This document shows, in pieces, positions 50,589 to 59,313 of a stretch of 64,000 nt of DNA (positions within the stretch are counted from its first letter, which is position 1; the number at the start of each line of letters is the position of its first letter). Position numbers and translations under genes: made by a program. The notes beneath the pieces were generated by a model. The model saw only the letters and a program-made list of their open reading frames with translations. It searched no databases and was not told the origin of the DNA. Location: the NCBI GenBank assembly GCA_963739625.1, contig CAVUAU010000002.1, positions 74,457 to 138,456 of the forward strand. Reading direction: 5' to 3'. Source of the stretch: Salinimicrobium sp963739625 (GTDB taxonomy: Bacteria; Bacteroidota; Bacteroidia; Flavobacteriales; Flavobacteriaceae).

Positions 50589-50673
50589 TCCGTTGAATTA
50601 ACTCCCACGAAAATACGAATTAAGCCACTTTCACCAATGGGATTTTAGTAATTTAGCAGCCAAACTCGCGGCT

Positions 50674-51919
50674 TTGCACTCTCTTTACAATTTCTTGATC
50701 AATTCTGCGGAAAAATTACTTCCGGCTACTACAATCTTCAGTGAAAAGATGAAGTTGTTCACTGAAGGCCGAAAAGATGTTTTTTCCATTCTCCAAAAGA
50801 ATATTTCTGCGGAAGATAAAACCATCTGGTTCCATGCCGCCTCTCTGGGCGAGTATGAGCAGGCCCTGCCGGTGATCCTGCAGGTGAAGGAGATCTTTCC
50901 GAAGCATAAGATCGTTTTGAGCTTTTTTTCACCTTCGGGATATGAGAACAAGAAGAATTCTGCCGTCGCCGATGTGGTCGTGTACCTGCCCCTGGACACT
51001 TCAAAAAACGCTAAAAAATTCCTCGACCTCGTCCATCCCGACTGGGCGCTGTTCATCAAATATGAGTTCTGGCCTAACTTTCTAAAGGAGCTAAAAAAGC
51101 GAAATACAAAGACCGTTCTGGTTTCGGGAGCCTTCAGGGAAGACCAGGCTTTCTTCAAACCCTACGGGAAATGGATGCGCAAATATCTTGATGCTTTTGA
51201 ATATTTCTTTCTTCAGAATGAACGCTCAAAACAGCTGCTTTTGAGCCTGGGTTATGAGAATGCGGCGGTAAGCGGAGACACCCGCTTTGACAGGGTGAGC
51301 GAACAGCTGCAGCAGGACAATCACCTCGATTTCATAGAGGAATTCAAAAATGATAAGATTTGTGTGGTTGCCGGCAGCAGCTGGCCCGAGGATGAGGCTT
51401 TGCTTACGCAGTATATCAATCAGAGTTCAGAAAACATCAAATATCATTATCGCTCCACACACCCTAAAACCGGCCAGGATCGCGGCTTTAAAAGCGCAGA
51501 TCGAAAAAAAGGTGATCCTGTTTTCAGAAAAAGAAGGCAGGCAGCTGGAAGATTTTCAGGTGTTGATCGTTGATACCATTGGCCTGCTGGGCAGGATCTA
51601 CAGCTATGCAGATGTTGCCTATGTTGGTGGGGCCGTAGGAACAACCGGCCTGCACAACATTTTAGAACCCGCGACCTTCGGAGTTCCGGTAATAACCGGC
51701 GGGAATATTGCGCGTTTCCCCGAAGCCATTGACCTGCAGGCTCAAAAAGGGCTTTTTACGGTCGCTTCTTACGACGGATTAAAATCAATACTAGACCGCC
51801 TTCTCAACGAGGAAGACTTCCGAAGAAAAACGGGAAAAACATCGGCAGATTTTATCAATAATAACACCGGCGCTACCCGTATGATAACCAAATATCTACG
51901 GGAGAAATCGGCATTGTAA
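50674..51919 (+). CDS. waaA: 3-deoxy-D-manno-octulosonic acid transferase, apparent frameshift
   Basis: Adds Kdo to lipid A at the inner membrane. N-terminal: TEGRKDVFSILQKNISAEDKTIWFHAASLGEYEQALPVI with the catalytic Glu region, PDWALFIKYEFWPNFLKELKKR, and VVAGSSWPEDEALL. C-terminal: IIAPHTLKPARIAALK, TIGLLGRIYSYADVAYVGGAVGTTGLHNILEPATFGVPVITGG. One extra T at about 51444 breaks SSENIKY/IIAPHT. Repair gives 414 residues, the family length. Start is TTG 50674 giving HSLYNFLIN after Met; a TAATTTAG -7-like box lies at about 50649. Confidence 0.9.
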
Positions 51920-51962
51920 AAAACCAAACTTCCTGAAACGCTGTAGTTTCTCTAAAGACTTC

Positions 51963-51992
51963 TTTGGATATTTAAAAATTAGTTTAAATTTG
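51963..51992 (+). promoter_or_regulatory. Promoter of the acidic lipoprotein gene
   Basis: TTTG at 51963-51966, 18-base spacer, TAAATTTG at 51985-51992, both full matches to the Bacteroidota sigma consensus, ending 24 bases before the ATG at 52017. Confidence 0.65.
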
Positions 51993-52016
51993 TCTTAACT
52001 AATTAAACATACTAAC

Positions 52017-52262
52017 ATGAAAAAATTATTTTTAGGACTTTTTGTTGCTGCATTTACCCTTTCAACCTACTCTTGTAGAGAAACTACAGAAGAAAATGTT
52101 GAAAACGACATGGAAGAGGTAGGAAACGATCTTGATAACGCTGGAGAAGAAGTTGAAGCTGATCTTGAAGAAACAGGAGACGAGCTTGAGCAAGCCGGCG
52201 AGAACGTTGGTGATGAAATGGAAGAAGAAGTAAACGAGGATGAGGTTGAAGTAGAAGAATAG
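52017..52262 (+). CDS. Small acidic lipoprotein
   Basis: 81 residues. Lipoprotein signal MKKLFLGLFVAAFTLSTYSC, then a very acidic, Lys-poor segment (ENVENDMEEVGNDLDNAGEEVEADLEE...) with an 11-residue-like periodicity compatible with an amphipathic helix. Net charge is strongly negative. It has a paralogue 70 bases downstream with its own terminator between them. Abundant surface or periplasmic buffer protein is a guess; no family function is known to me. Confidence 0.75.
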   Translation: MKKLFLGLFVAAFTLSTYSCRETTEENVENDMEEVGNDLDNAGEEVEADLEETGDELEQAGENVGDEMEEEVNEDEVEVEE

Positions 52263-52284
52263 TCTACTCTCTCCTTTTATTTAT

Positions 52285-52313
52285 AAGCCACAGGAAAGCC
52301 TTGTGGCTTTTTT
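52285..52313 (+). terminator. Terminator of the first acidic lipoprotein gene
   Basis: Stem AAGCCACA/TGTGGCTT with a T-tract, 23 bases after the stop. Confidence 0.8.
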
Positions 52314-52331
52314 ACTTAAAAAAAGAAAATT

Positions 52332-52565
52332 ATGAAAAAGTTATTTTTAAGCTTTAGCCTGGCACTACTTGCCCTAACTACTTTCTCGTGCAGGGAAAGT
52401 ACAGAAGAAAAGACCGAAGACGCTGTAGAAGCAATTGGTGAAGATGTGGAAGCAGGAACCCGTGAGGCCGCTGACGAAGTGGAACAAGGTGCCGAAAATG
52501 TGGAACGTGAACTTGATGAAGAAATTCACGACACAGACGACCAGGTAGAGATCGAGGAAGAATAG
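52332..52565 (+). CDS. Small acidic lipoprotein (paralogue)
   Basis: 77 residues. Lipoprotein signal MKKLFLSFSLALLALTTFSC followed by RESTEEKTEDAVEAIGEDVEAG and further Glu/Asp-rich helix ending QVEIEEE. It shares the signal region, the CRE(S/T)TEE start and the acidic ending with the gene at 52017, so it is a tandem duplicate. Predicted to be anchored by lipid and to form a single negatively charged helix. Confidence 0.75.
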   Translation: MKKLFLSFSLALLALTTFSCRESTEEKTEDAVEAIGEDVEAGTREAADEVEQGAENVERELDEEIHDTDDQVEIEEE

Positions 52566-52587
52566 TTCCCCGCCTGAAAAGATTAGC

Positions 52588-52617
52588 AAAAGCCATTCAT
52601 TTGAATGGCTTTTTTTA
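52588..52617 (+). terminator. Terminator of the second acidic lipoprotein gene
   Basis: 12-bp stem AAAAGCCATTCA/TGAATGGCTTTT, TT loop, seven T. Confidence 0.87.
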
Positions 52618-52733
52618 TTTTGACCCAAGCCTGGATAATTTTTGAATACGGAAACAGAAGCGGGGAATCTTTATCTTTATAAGCATCCTCTAACACCTGA
52701 TGGATGTTTTAAATAGCAGTTAAAACAGGAAAA

Positions 52734-53576
52734 ATGACCACAGCTTCAAATTTTAAAACTCAGGTCCATGGGCACCGTGGCGCTGCCGGGCATTACCCTC
52801 AAAATTCTATTCCGGGTTTCTTATATGCGGTAGATCTTGGAGTCGATGCCTTGGAACTCGACATCGTCATCTCGGGAGACCAACAGCTGGTGGTTTCGCA
52901 TGAGCCTTTTATGGCTGCAGCTTACGTTTTGACACCCGAAGCCGGGGCAATCTCAGCAGCCCGGGAAAAAGACCTGAACCTGTACAAAATGGAGTATTCA
53001 GAAATAAGGCAGTACGATTCGGGCTCCAAAGCAGATCCTCAATATCCTCAGAAAAAGAACATAAAGACTTACAAGCCCCTGCTCACCGAAGTTTTTGAGA
53101 CGGTAGAAAATCACATCTCCAAAAGAGGCCTGAAAACGGTTATCTACAGCATAGAAATAAAATCTGTTCCCGGGGAATACGACCTTTTTCAGCCGCCGCC
53201 GGAAAGCATCATCGAGCTGCTTATTCCGCTTCTAAAGAAGTACCGGCTGGAGGAACGGGTGATCCTGCAGTCTTTTGACGTCAATCTTTTAAACCTGCTG
53301 CACGCGCGCTATTCCACGTTTCCAATTTCTTATCTCGTGAACAAGCCCAATCCCGAGAAGCAACTGGCAAAACTTGATTTTACACCTGACTATTACGGCG
53401 CATATTTCAAATTGATTCGGCAAGAGGGATTCATGGACTTCCTAAAGGCCCGAAATATTAAAGTGATCGCCTGGACTGTTAACGAAACGGAAGATATTAA
53501 GGAAATGCTGAGATTGGGAGTTGACGCCATCGTATCTGACTACCCGGAAAAAGTACTGAAACAACTGCAACGATAA
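52734..53576 (+). CDS. Glycerophosphodiester phosphodiesterase
   Basis: 280 residues, GDPD TIM-barrel hydrolysing glycerophosphodiesters to sn-glycerol-3-phosphate. Catalytic HGHRGAAGHYPQNSIPGF from residue 14, then DALELDIVISGDQQLVVSHEP near 44 with the metal-binding Glu/Asp and His. A late segment IKVIAWTVNETEDIKEMLRLGVDAIVSDYPE near 240 completes the barrel. No signal peptide, so cytosolic. Its stop overlaps the base of a 15-bp terminator shared with the metalloprotease. Confidence 0.92.
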   Translation: MTTASNFKTQVHGHRGAAGHYPQNSIPGFLYAVDLGVDALELDIVISGDQQLVVSHEPFMAAAYVLTPEAGAISAAREKDLNLYKMEYSEIRQYDSGSKADPQYPQKKNIKTYKPLLTEVFETVENHISKRGLKTVIYSIEIKSVPGEYDLFQPPPESIIELLIPLLKKYRLEERVILQSFDVNLLNLLHARYSTFPISYLVNKPNPEKQLAKLDFTPDYYGAYFKLIRQEGFMDFLKARNIKVIAWTVNETEDIKEMLRLGVDAIVSDYPEKVLKQLQR

Positions 53577-53608
53577 AGGGCTTCAAAAATGATATTTTTG
53601 AAGCCCTT
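53576..53608. terminator. Bidirectional terminator between GDPD and metalloprotease genes
   Basis: Perfect 15-bp stem AAGGGCTTCAAAAAT/ATTTTTGAAGCCCTT with a GAT loop. The A5/T5 inner part is the recurrent AAAAAT/ATTTTT motif of this genome. Confidence 0.85.
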
Positions 53609-53634
53609 CCTAATTTCAAGATCTCTTTTTTACA

Positions 53635-56088
53635 TCAAGATTCAACATCCATTGCCGCATCGATACGGGCAACCAGGTCATTCCAGTGATAGCGGGTCAA
53701 TTGATCACTCACCCTGTTCTTCCTGTTGTTGATGTCCCTTTTTAAACGCTGCAACTCGCCTCTCATCAAAGCAACAATGTCTGACTGGATGATGGCCTCA
53801 TCTTTTTTCTCTTCCAGCGCTTCCACATAGGCTGCAGCGGCGTCTACGTAAGAGCGTTGCAGGTTTCTGCGGTACGCGTCAACAGGTTTGGAACCGTACA
53901 GTTCTTCAAAAATGCCTTTTCGCACGTCATTCAGCATTTCCAGTGGAGTATAAGCCGCGCTTCCATTCACTTGTTGGTTCTCGATCATTCTCTTCAATCG
54001 TTCCTCCTCAAGCAAACGTGTCACCGCCTGGTCCTGCAGTTTTTGTACCCGCTCGATCGCGCCCGCAAATTCTATCCTGTCCAGGATCTCCTGGTTGAGC
54101 AGCCAGTGAGGGGTTGTAAAGGCATTTTCGTTGAGGAATTGAACCGCCGCCTCCTGCTTTTCCTTAGGCACAGCCGTGTAAACCACACCATCCTGGTCTG
54201 CGGTTTTTCGCGTTTCATAAACTCCGCCCACATTGGTGATCACGTGATTGACATAACCTCTCCACATATAGGTGAGCTCTCGGTACACCTCTTCCAGGTC
54301 ATCGTAACCGTCACCATCTGTTGAAGTCCATTCTATTAGCTTTGGCACCACTTTCTTCAAATTGGCCAGCCCATATTCACTTGCCTTGACCTGATCTCTT
54401 CCAAGACTTTCGGTTTGAGATTGAGGGTCATATCCTCCATAACCGCTTCCAAATTCATAGATAGGATCTCCCGCCTTGGCCAGGATCCAGCTGTCCAAAG
54501 TTTTCTTTTCATCTTGCGGCGAAGTGGCTTCCGGCAAATAACGGTAGCCCCAGTTGATCGCGTAGAGATCGTAAGGCCCCATCATCCTTATGTATCGCAC
54601 CCCTTCGTCTCCCGGTTGGGCGACATAATTCACACGTGCGTAGTCCATAATGGATGGCGTCAACCCGAATTTCCGGGTAAATTCTGCCGACCGCAGGGAA
54701 TCTGTAGGATAGGCAGAACTCGCCTTCATATTGTGCGGCAAGCCTAAAGCGTGTCCCACTTCATGGGCAATCACCATTCGCATCATCTCCCCTATTTCGG
54801 CTTCGGGAGTTTTAAGAGTACGAGCCGCAGGATTCTGCGCCCCGGCCTCGATCATAAACCGGTTCCTGTAAGAACGCAAATGATTATGATACCAGATGAT
54901 GTCGCTTTCAATGATCTCTCCGGTCCTGGGATCTATCACAGAAGGGCCCATGGCATTACGGGTAGTGCTGGCCACATACCGTACCACCGAGTACCGCACA
55001 TCTTCGGGAGAAAATTCGGGATCCTCCTCTTTGGTTGGGGGATCCTTGGCAATAATGGCATTTTTGAATCCGGCCTTTTCAAAGGCGGTGTTCCAGTCTT
55101 CTATGCCCTGCTTGAAATAAGGCCGCCATTTTTCGGGAGTCGCGGGGTCGAGGTAGTACACAATGGGCTTTTTTGGCTCCACGAGCTCTCCACGCTTATA
55201 CGCCTCCATATCTTTAGGCTCCAGTCGCCACCTGCGAATGATCTCGTAGTCATCGGCCTTCAGCTCATCTGAATTGTAGTCGTATTTTTTAACGCTAAAC
55301 CATCCCACCCGGTCATCGGCCAGGCGCGGCTGCATTTTATCGTCGGGCAGCAGCACCATAGATTGATTCATCAACATGCTGATGGTCCCAGCCTGCTCCC
55401 TCTCTGGCGGCTCTTCGGCTTCGTAGGTCATCACGTGCTTCACCTCCACATTCTTCGGGTAAGAATGCACCTCCTGAATAAACGACCTGCTCTGGTCCAG
55501 CTTTTTCACCTTGTACTCCTTTTTAAGAGAAGGGGTCATGCCGTTGATGGCGCTCACCTCCTGCTCAAAAAGGTCATTTACCTGGATAACAGCTGTATTT
55601 TTTGGTTTGTTATAAGCAGCGATGCTTGAGCTAAACAGAATAGGAAAGAAATTGTTGGCCGCAACAGACCGGTAGATAGGTGATTCTTCTTCGCTCTGAT
55701 TCTCAAAGCTAATCACCTTCATATCTATATGGTCCCCGCGTTTGTACCAACGCACCACCTGCTCATTCACCTTGGAACCGGCATTGACATAACCGCCACC
55801 ATAACCAGCAGGCACGCCGGCGATACGGCTTACCAGGAGCATGTCTTTTTCGAGCAGGTCAAGGGGGATTTCGTAATAGAGTTTGTCTCCTACCCTGTGG
55901 GTGGTGAAAAGCCCTTCATCTGTTATGGCTTCGGAAGTAATTACTTCGGAATATTCTTTTACGCCACTCTTGTCTTTCTTTTGGGCGGCGGTTTGTGCAG
56001 CCGGACTCTTCTGTGGCAGCTGTTTCTGAGTTTGACACCCGAAGCAGGCAGCCAGCACGAGCCCGTACAATGGTAACCTTTTGATCAT
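53635..56088 (-). CDS. Zinc-dependent metalloprotease lipoprotein (DUF5117/DUF5118 type)
   Basis: 817 residues. Lipobox signal MIKRLPLYGLVLAACFGC, then a DUF5118/5117-like region with ELDGLFTTHRVGDKLYYEIPLDLLEKDMLLVSRIAG-type sequence. Residues ~370-600 are a metzincin-like catalytic domain with HEVGHALGLPHNMKAS (HExxHxxGxxH). After this comes SIMDYARVNYVAQPGDEGVRYIRMMGPYDLYAINWGYR with the Met-turn. Exported and lipid-anchored. The ATG 33 bases upstream is less suited to the signal peptide. Common in Bacteroidota; substrate unknown. Confidence 0.88.
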   Translation of the reverse strand: MIKRLPLYGLVLAACFGCQTQKQLPQKSPAAQTAAQKKDKSGVKEYSEVITSEAITDEGLFTTHRVGDKLYYEIPLDLLEKDMLLVSRIAGVPAGYGGGYVNAGSKVNEQVVRWYKRGDHIDMKVISFENQSEEESPIYRSVAANNFFPILFSSSIAAYNKPKNTAVIQVNDLFEQEVSAINGMTPSLKKEYKVKKLDQSRSFIQEVHSYPKNVEVKHVMTYEAEEPPEREQAGTISMLMNQSMVLLPDDKMQPRLADDRVGWFSVKKYDYNSDELKADDYEIIRRWRLEPKDMEAYKRGELVEPKKPIVYYLDPATPEKWRPYFKQGIEDWNTAFEKAGFKNAIIAKDPPTKEEDPEFSPEDVRYSVVRYVASTTRNAMGPSVIDPRTGEIIESDIIWYHNHLRSYRNRFMIEAGAQNPAARTLKTPEAEIGEMMRMVIAHEVGHALGLPHNMKASSAYPTDSLRSAEFTRKFGLTPSIMDYARVNYVAQPGDEGVRYIRMMGPYDLYAINWGYRYLPEATSPQDEKKTLDSWILAKAGDPIYEFGSGYGGYDPQSQTESLGRDQVKASEYGLANLKKVVPKLIEWTSTDGDGYDDLEEVYRELTYMWRGYVNHVITNVGGVYETRKTADQDGVVYTAVPKEKQEAAVQFLNENAFTTPHWLLNQEILDRIEFAGAIERVQKLQDQAVTRLLEEERLKRMIENQQVNGSAAYTPLEMLNDVRKGIFEELYGSKPVDAYRRNLQRSYVDAAAAYVEALEEKKDEAIIQSDIVALMRGELQRLKRDINNRKNRVSDQLTRYHWNDLVARIDAAMDVES

Positions 56089-56202
56089 ATTCTTGGAAAT
56101 TTTAGATCCCCAAGATAACAAAACCCGCTAAATCATTTGAAGTAATTATAACAGAGGCTGCGGAAGGAGGGTCTTAAAAAAGGCATTTTTAAAACCCTGT
56201 TG

Positions 56203-56583
56203 TTATGCAGAATTCCTGTCTTCAAGAAGCCTGTTGATGGTTTTTACCAGGTCTTCCATCTCAAAAGGCTTGGCAATAAAATCATCGGCGCCGGCTTTCT
56301 TGCACTTCGGGCCGGCATCGTGCAGGGCAGACATCATAAGCACAGGCGTTTCGCGGGTGCTGTCATTCTGCCGAAGCCGCGCACAAACATCTGTGCCGTT
56401 CACTCCCGAGATAAGCATATCCAGCATCACCAGGTCAATCCCGTTTTTCTCGATAAGTTGCTCTGTTTCCTCGGGTTTTTCGGTCACCACCACCTCAAAA
56501 CCATAGAATTCCAGAAGGGTTTGCAGCATTTCCCCGATTCCCGAGTCGTCATCTACAACCAGGATCTTTTCCTTTTGAGCCAT
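56203..56583 (-). CDS. Single-domain response regulator
   Basis: 126-residue CheY-like receiver. Acidic pocket Asp11-Asp12-Asp13 in VVDDDSG, phospho-acceptor Asp near residue 54 in VMLDMLISGVNG, and Lys in FIAKPFE near 106. No output domain. It begins 5 bases after the histidine kinase stop, so the pair is one operon; phosphotransfer from that kinase is the likely input, and the output must be by protein contact. The gap to the metalloprotease holds only a short palindromic A/T motif. Confidence 0.93.
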   Translation of the reverse strand: MAQKEKILVVDDDSGIGEMLQTLLEFYGFEVVVTEKPEETEQLIEKNGIDLVMLDMLISGVNGTDVCARLRQNDSTRETPVLMMSALHDAGPKCKKAGADDFIAKPFEMEDLVKTINRLLEDRNSA

Positions 56584-56588
56584 TATTT

Positions 56589-59207
56589 CTATTCATTTTG
56601 TGCGGCTACAGCCATGTAAAAACTGAATTCGGAACCTGTTCCTCTTTCACTTTTTAGCTCTATCCTGCCTTTGTGCCGCTGGATTATTTCTTTTACAAGG
56701 TAAAGGCCTATTCCGAAGCCCGAATAGGTTTCCTCATTTTCCATCCCTATCCTGAAAAAGCGTTTAAAAATATTTTTCTGGTCTTTTTCATCAATGCCTA
56801 TTCCTTCGTCCTTAACTCTTACCGCAAATTCATGCTCTCCCGACTTTTCCACGCTCACCCGCACCAACTGGCTGTCTGCCGAATATTTAATAGCGTTGGT
56901 GACCAGGTTGATTACCACCTGCCCTATTCTGTCCTTATCCCCATAGACCTCACAATGAAAGTCGTGGGACACCTTGATCTTGTGCTGCGTATTCGTTAGC
57001 ACGATGTCCTGCACCGTTTCATTAATGAGTTCATTGATGCTGAACTGTTGTTTTTGCAGTTCCAGCTTTCCTTCTTCAATACGGGTTAGATCCAGCATTT
57101 CAGAAATCAACCTGGTGAGCCTGCGTATTTGATGATCAATGCGTTCAAGAGAGGCGGTAAGCGGCATTTCGTCCAGCGCAGGGTTTTGTGCCGCTCTAAG
57201 CAGGCTAAGCAATAACTGCACATAACCTTTTATGGAGGTTACGGGAGTTTTTAGCTCGTGACTCACCATCTTAAGGAAATCTTCTTTTCGTTTCTCCTCT
57301 TCCTTAAGCCGCTGAATATCTGTATTGGTGCTAATCCAGGTTTTAATCTCCCCGCTTTCATCCCTCACGGCTTCGGCCCGGCTCAAATGCCAGCGATAGC
57401 CGTTGTCCCTGCCCTGGATCCTTATCTCCATATCAAGCCTGTCTCCGGTAGAGAGCGCCTGCTTCCATTTTCTTTCATAAGCGTGCTTGTCTTCTTCATG
57501 TATCCTTCCGGTCCAGCCAATTTCCTTTAACTCATCGACGGTGAGTCCTGTAAAACTCAGCCAGTTCTGGTTGAAGTAGATCTCGTTTCCTTCCGCATCA
57601 GTAGTGACAACTTTTTCGGGCATAAGGTCGGCCATCTGCCTAAAATAAGACTCTCTTTCCTCCAGCTGCTTACGCACCTTCACCTGGTCGCTCACATCGA
57701 GTGCCATATTGAGAATGCCGTAGATCTCCCCGTTTTCATTCCGCAGGGGCTTATAGGTAAAATTGAAATAGCCCGTTTCCATCCTGCCGTTGATCATAAG
57801 ATCTACCCTGTCTTCCTTTCCCCAATAGATCTCTCCCGTAGACAGCACCTTTTGCAGTAAATCGTGAAAAGGCTGTCCTTCCAGTTCCGGTAAGGCTTCG
57901 CGAAGGCTCTTGCCAATGACCGAGCGGTCTTTCCCCCACAGGGAGATCATCGCGTCATTGGCAAGTTCGATCTTCATTTCTTTGCCCGTGTAAATAGCCG
58001 TGGCCACGGTAGCCTCGGCCACTATAGATTTTGTGCGGTGATCTTTCTCCCGCAACAGCTGCTCTTTAATCTTATCTTCATGAATGTCGACCACCGTCCC
58101 AATCATTCCTTCAAATTTGCCGTCAAGGGTGTATTTAGGCCTACCCGAGTCAATCACCCACCGGTACTCTCCCTCGCCATTCCTAAGACGGTAAATCACA
58201 CTGCAGGTTTCCCGGCGCTCAAGGGCTTTAAGGAATTTTTGCTTAACATTTTTTTCATCCTCGGGGTGTACGCAGGCCAACCAGCCCATTCCGCGCTCTT
58301 GTTGTCGGCTTTGGCCGGTGTATTTATACCAGTTACTGTTAAGGTAGATGCTGTTGCCCAGCTCATCTGTGATCCAGATGATCACCGGCACCGTGTCTAT
58401 GAGCGAGCGCAAAGTCTTTTCGCTCTCCTCTATTTTTTTCCTGTTTTTCGCCCTTTCGGTGACATCAATGGCATGAACAAAAATGCCCTTTACCTTGCCT
58501 TCTTCCCCGCGCACAGGTTGATAAACAAAATCCAGAAGATTTGTTTTAAATCCCTCTTCCGAAGATAGCCGTACAGGAGTTTCTATACCTATGTGTACCT
58601 CGCCCGTTGCATATACCTTGTCCAGTATTTCGATGAATCCCTGGCTCTCCACTTCGGGAAGCGTTTCTTTTACGGTCTTTCCTATAAGATCCCGGTCTCC
58701 CACAAGCTGCAGGTACCGGTCATTTGCCAGTTCAAAAACATGGTCGGGGCCGCTTAAAACACAAATAATGGCCGGCGCCTGCGCCAAAACCTCCTTTAGT
58801 AGTTTTTTATGTTCTCTTTTCTGAGAAGTTTTGCTCCAGAATGAAAGCAGAATAAGCTCTTCCTTGCTCCACGGCAGAAAGCTTTTTTTAACTTCAAAAC
58901 TCTCGCGAATTTCATTTCCTGTAATTTCTGCGGAAAGGCCGTCAGAAATGTCATTTTTAAGAAGCATTTGCCCCGGTTGTTCAGACTGCGCTGCATTCCA
59001 CTGAAGCTTATCCAACTCAAAAACCGAAGTTTTGGAAAGCGCCGTGGCGGTAGTATTAAGAAGTTCGCAAAAAGCGGAATTGGCAGCAACGATCCTGCCT
59101 GCTGGTTCTATAATTAGGGCCGGCTCCTGCATGACATTTATAAATGCCTCTGCCGCCGGTTCATTTGATGTTGATGTTGAAAAGGAATCCTGTGTATTCT
59201 CCTGCAT
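56589..59207 (-). CDS. Multi-PAS sensor histidine kinase
   Basis: 872 residues with no clear membrane segment, so probably cytosolic. About five PAS-type segments: roughly 20-115, 140-255, 265-385, 395-510 and 520-640, several followed by PAC-like ends such as YRWVIDSGRPKYTLDGKFEGMIGTVVDIHE. HisKA phospho-acceptor His in FLKMVSHELKTPVTSIKGYVQLL near 650, then HATPase boxes NLVTNAIKYSADSQ, VKDEGIGIDEKDQKNIFKRFF and FGIGLYLVKEIIQRHKGRIELKSERGTGSEFSF. Followed immediately by its receiver. Signal unknown. Confidence 0.92.
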   Translation of the reverse strand: MQENTQDSFSTSTSNEPAAEAFINVMQEPALIIEPAGRIVAANSAFCELLNTTATALSKTSVFELDKLQWNAAQSEQPGQMLLKNDISDGLSAEITGNEIRESFEVKKSFLPWSKEELILLSFWSKTSQKREHKKLLKEVLAQAPAIICVLSGPDHVFELANDRYLQLVGDRDLIGKTVKETLPEVESQGFIEILDKVYATGEVHIGIETPVRLSSEEGFKTNLLDFVYQPVRGEEGKVKGIFVHAIDVTERAKNRKKIEESEKTLRSLIDTVPVIIWITDELGNSIYLNSNWYKYTGQSRQQERGMGWLACVHPEDEKNVKQKFLKALERRETCSVIYRLRNGEGEYRWVIDSGRPKYTLDGKFEGMIGTVVDIHEDKIKEQLLREKDHRTKSIVAEATVATAIYTGKEMKIELANDAMISLWGKDRSVIGKSLREALPELEGQPFHDLLQKVLSTGEIYWGKEDRVDLMINGRMETGYFNFTYKPLRNENGEIYGILNMALDVSDQVKVRKQLEERESYFRQMADLMPEKVVTTDAEGNEIYFNQNWLSFTGLTVDELKEIGWTGRIHEEDKHAYERKWKQALSTGDRLDMEIRIQGRDNGYRWHLSRAEAVRDESGEIKTWISTNTDIQRLKEEEKRKEDFLKMVSHELKTPVTSIKGYVQLLLSLLRAAQNPALDEMPLTASLERIDHQIRRLTRLISEMLDLTRIEEGKLELQKQQFSINELINETVQDIVLTNTQHKIKVSHDFHCEVYGDKDRIGQVVINLVTNAIKYSADSQLVRVSVEKSGEHEFAVRVKDEGIGIDEKDQKNIFKRFFRIGMENEETYSGFGIGLYLVKEIIQRHKGRIELKSERGTGSEFSFYMAVAAQNE

Positions 59208-59313
59208 AAAATTTGGCCAAAGCGTCTAAAATAGAATTTTTACCGAAGAACACGGGTAGAGTATAACATAACTTTAAGAATTCAGAAATAGAGGAAAAGC
59301 AGGATCCGCTTGG

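Noticed and set aside
33729..51919. Programmed ribosomal frameshifting as the cause of the split genes
   Set aside because: No slippery site plus pseudoknot pattern is shared, and the genes involved are not known to use it; single-base insertions explain all cases.
54751..55272. 173-codon plus-strand ORF inside the metalloprotease gene
   Set aside because: Antisense shadow with no motif; the metalloprotease domain is continuous on the other strand.
58038..58568. 176-codon plus-strand ORF inside the histidine kinase gene
   Set aside because: Antisense shadow of the PAS region.
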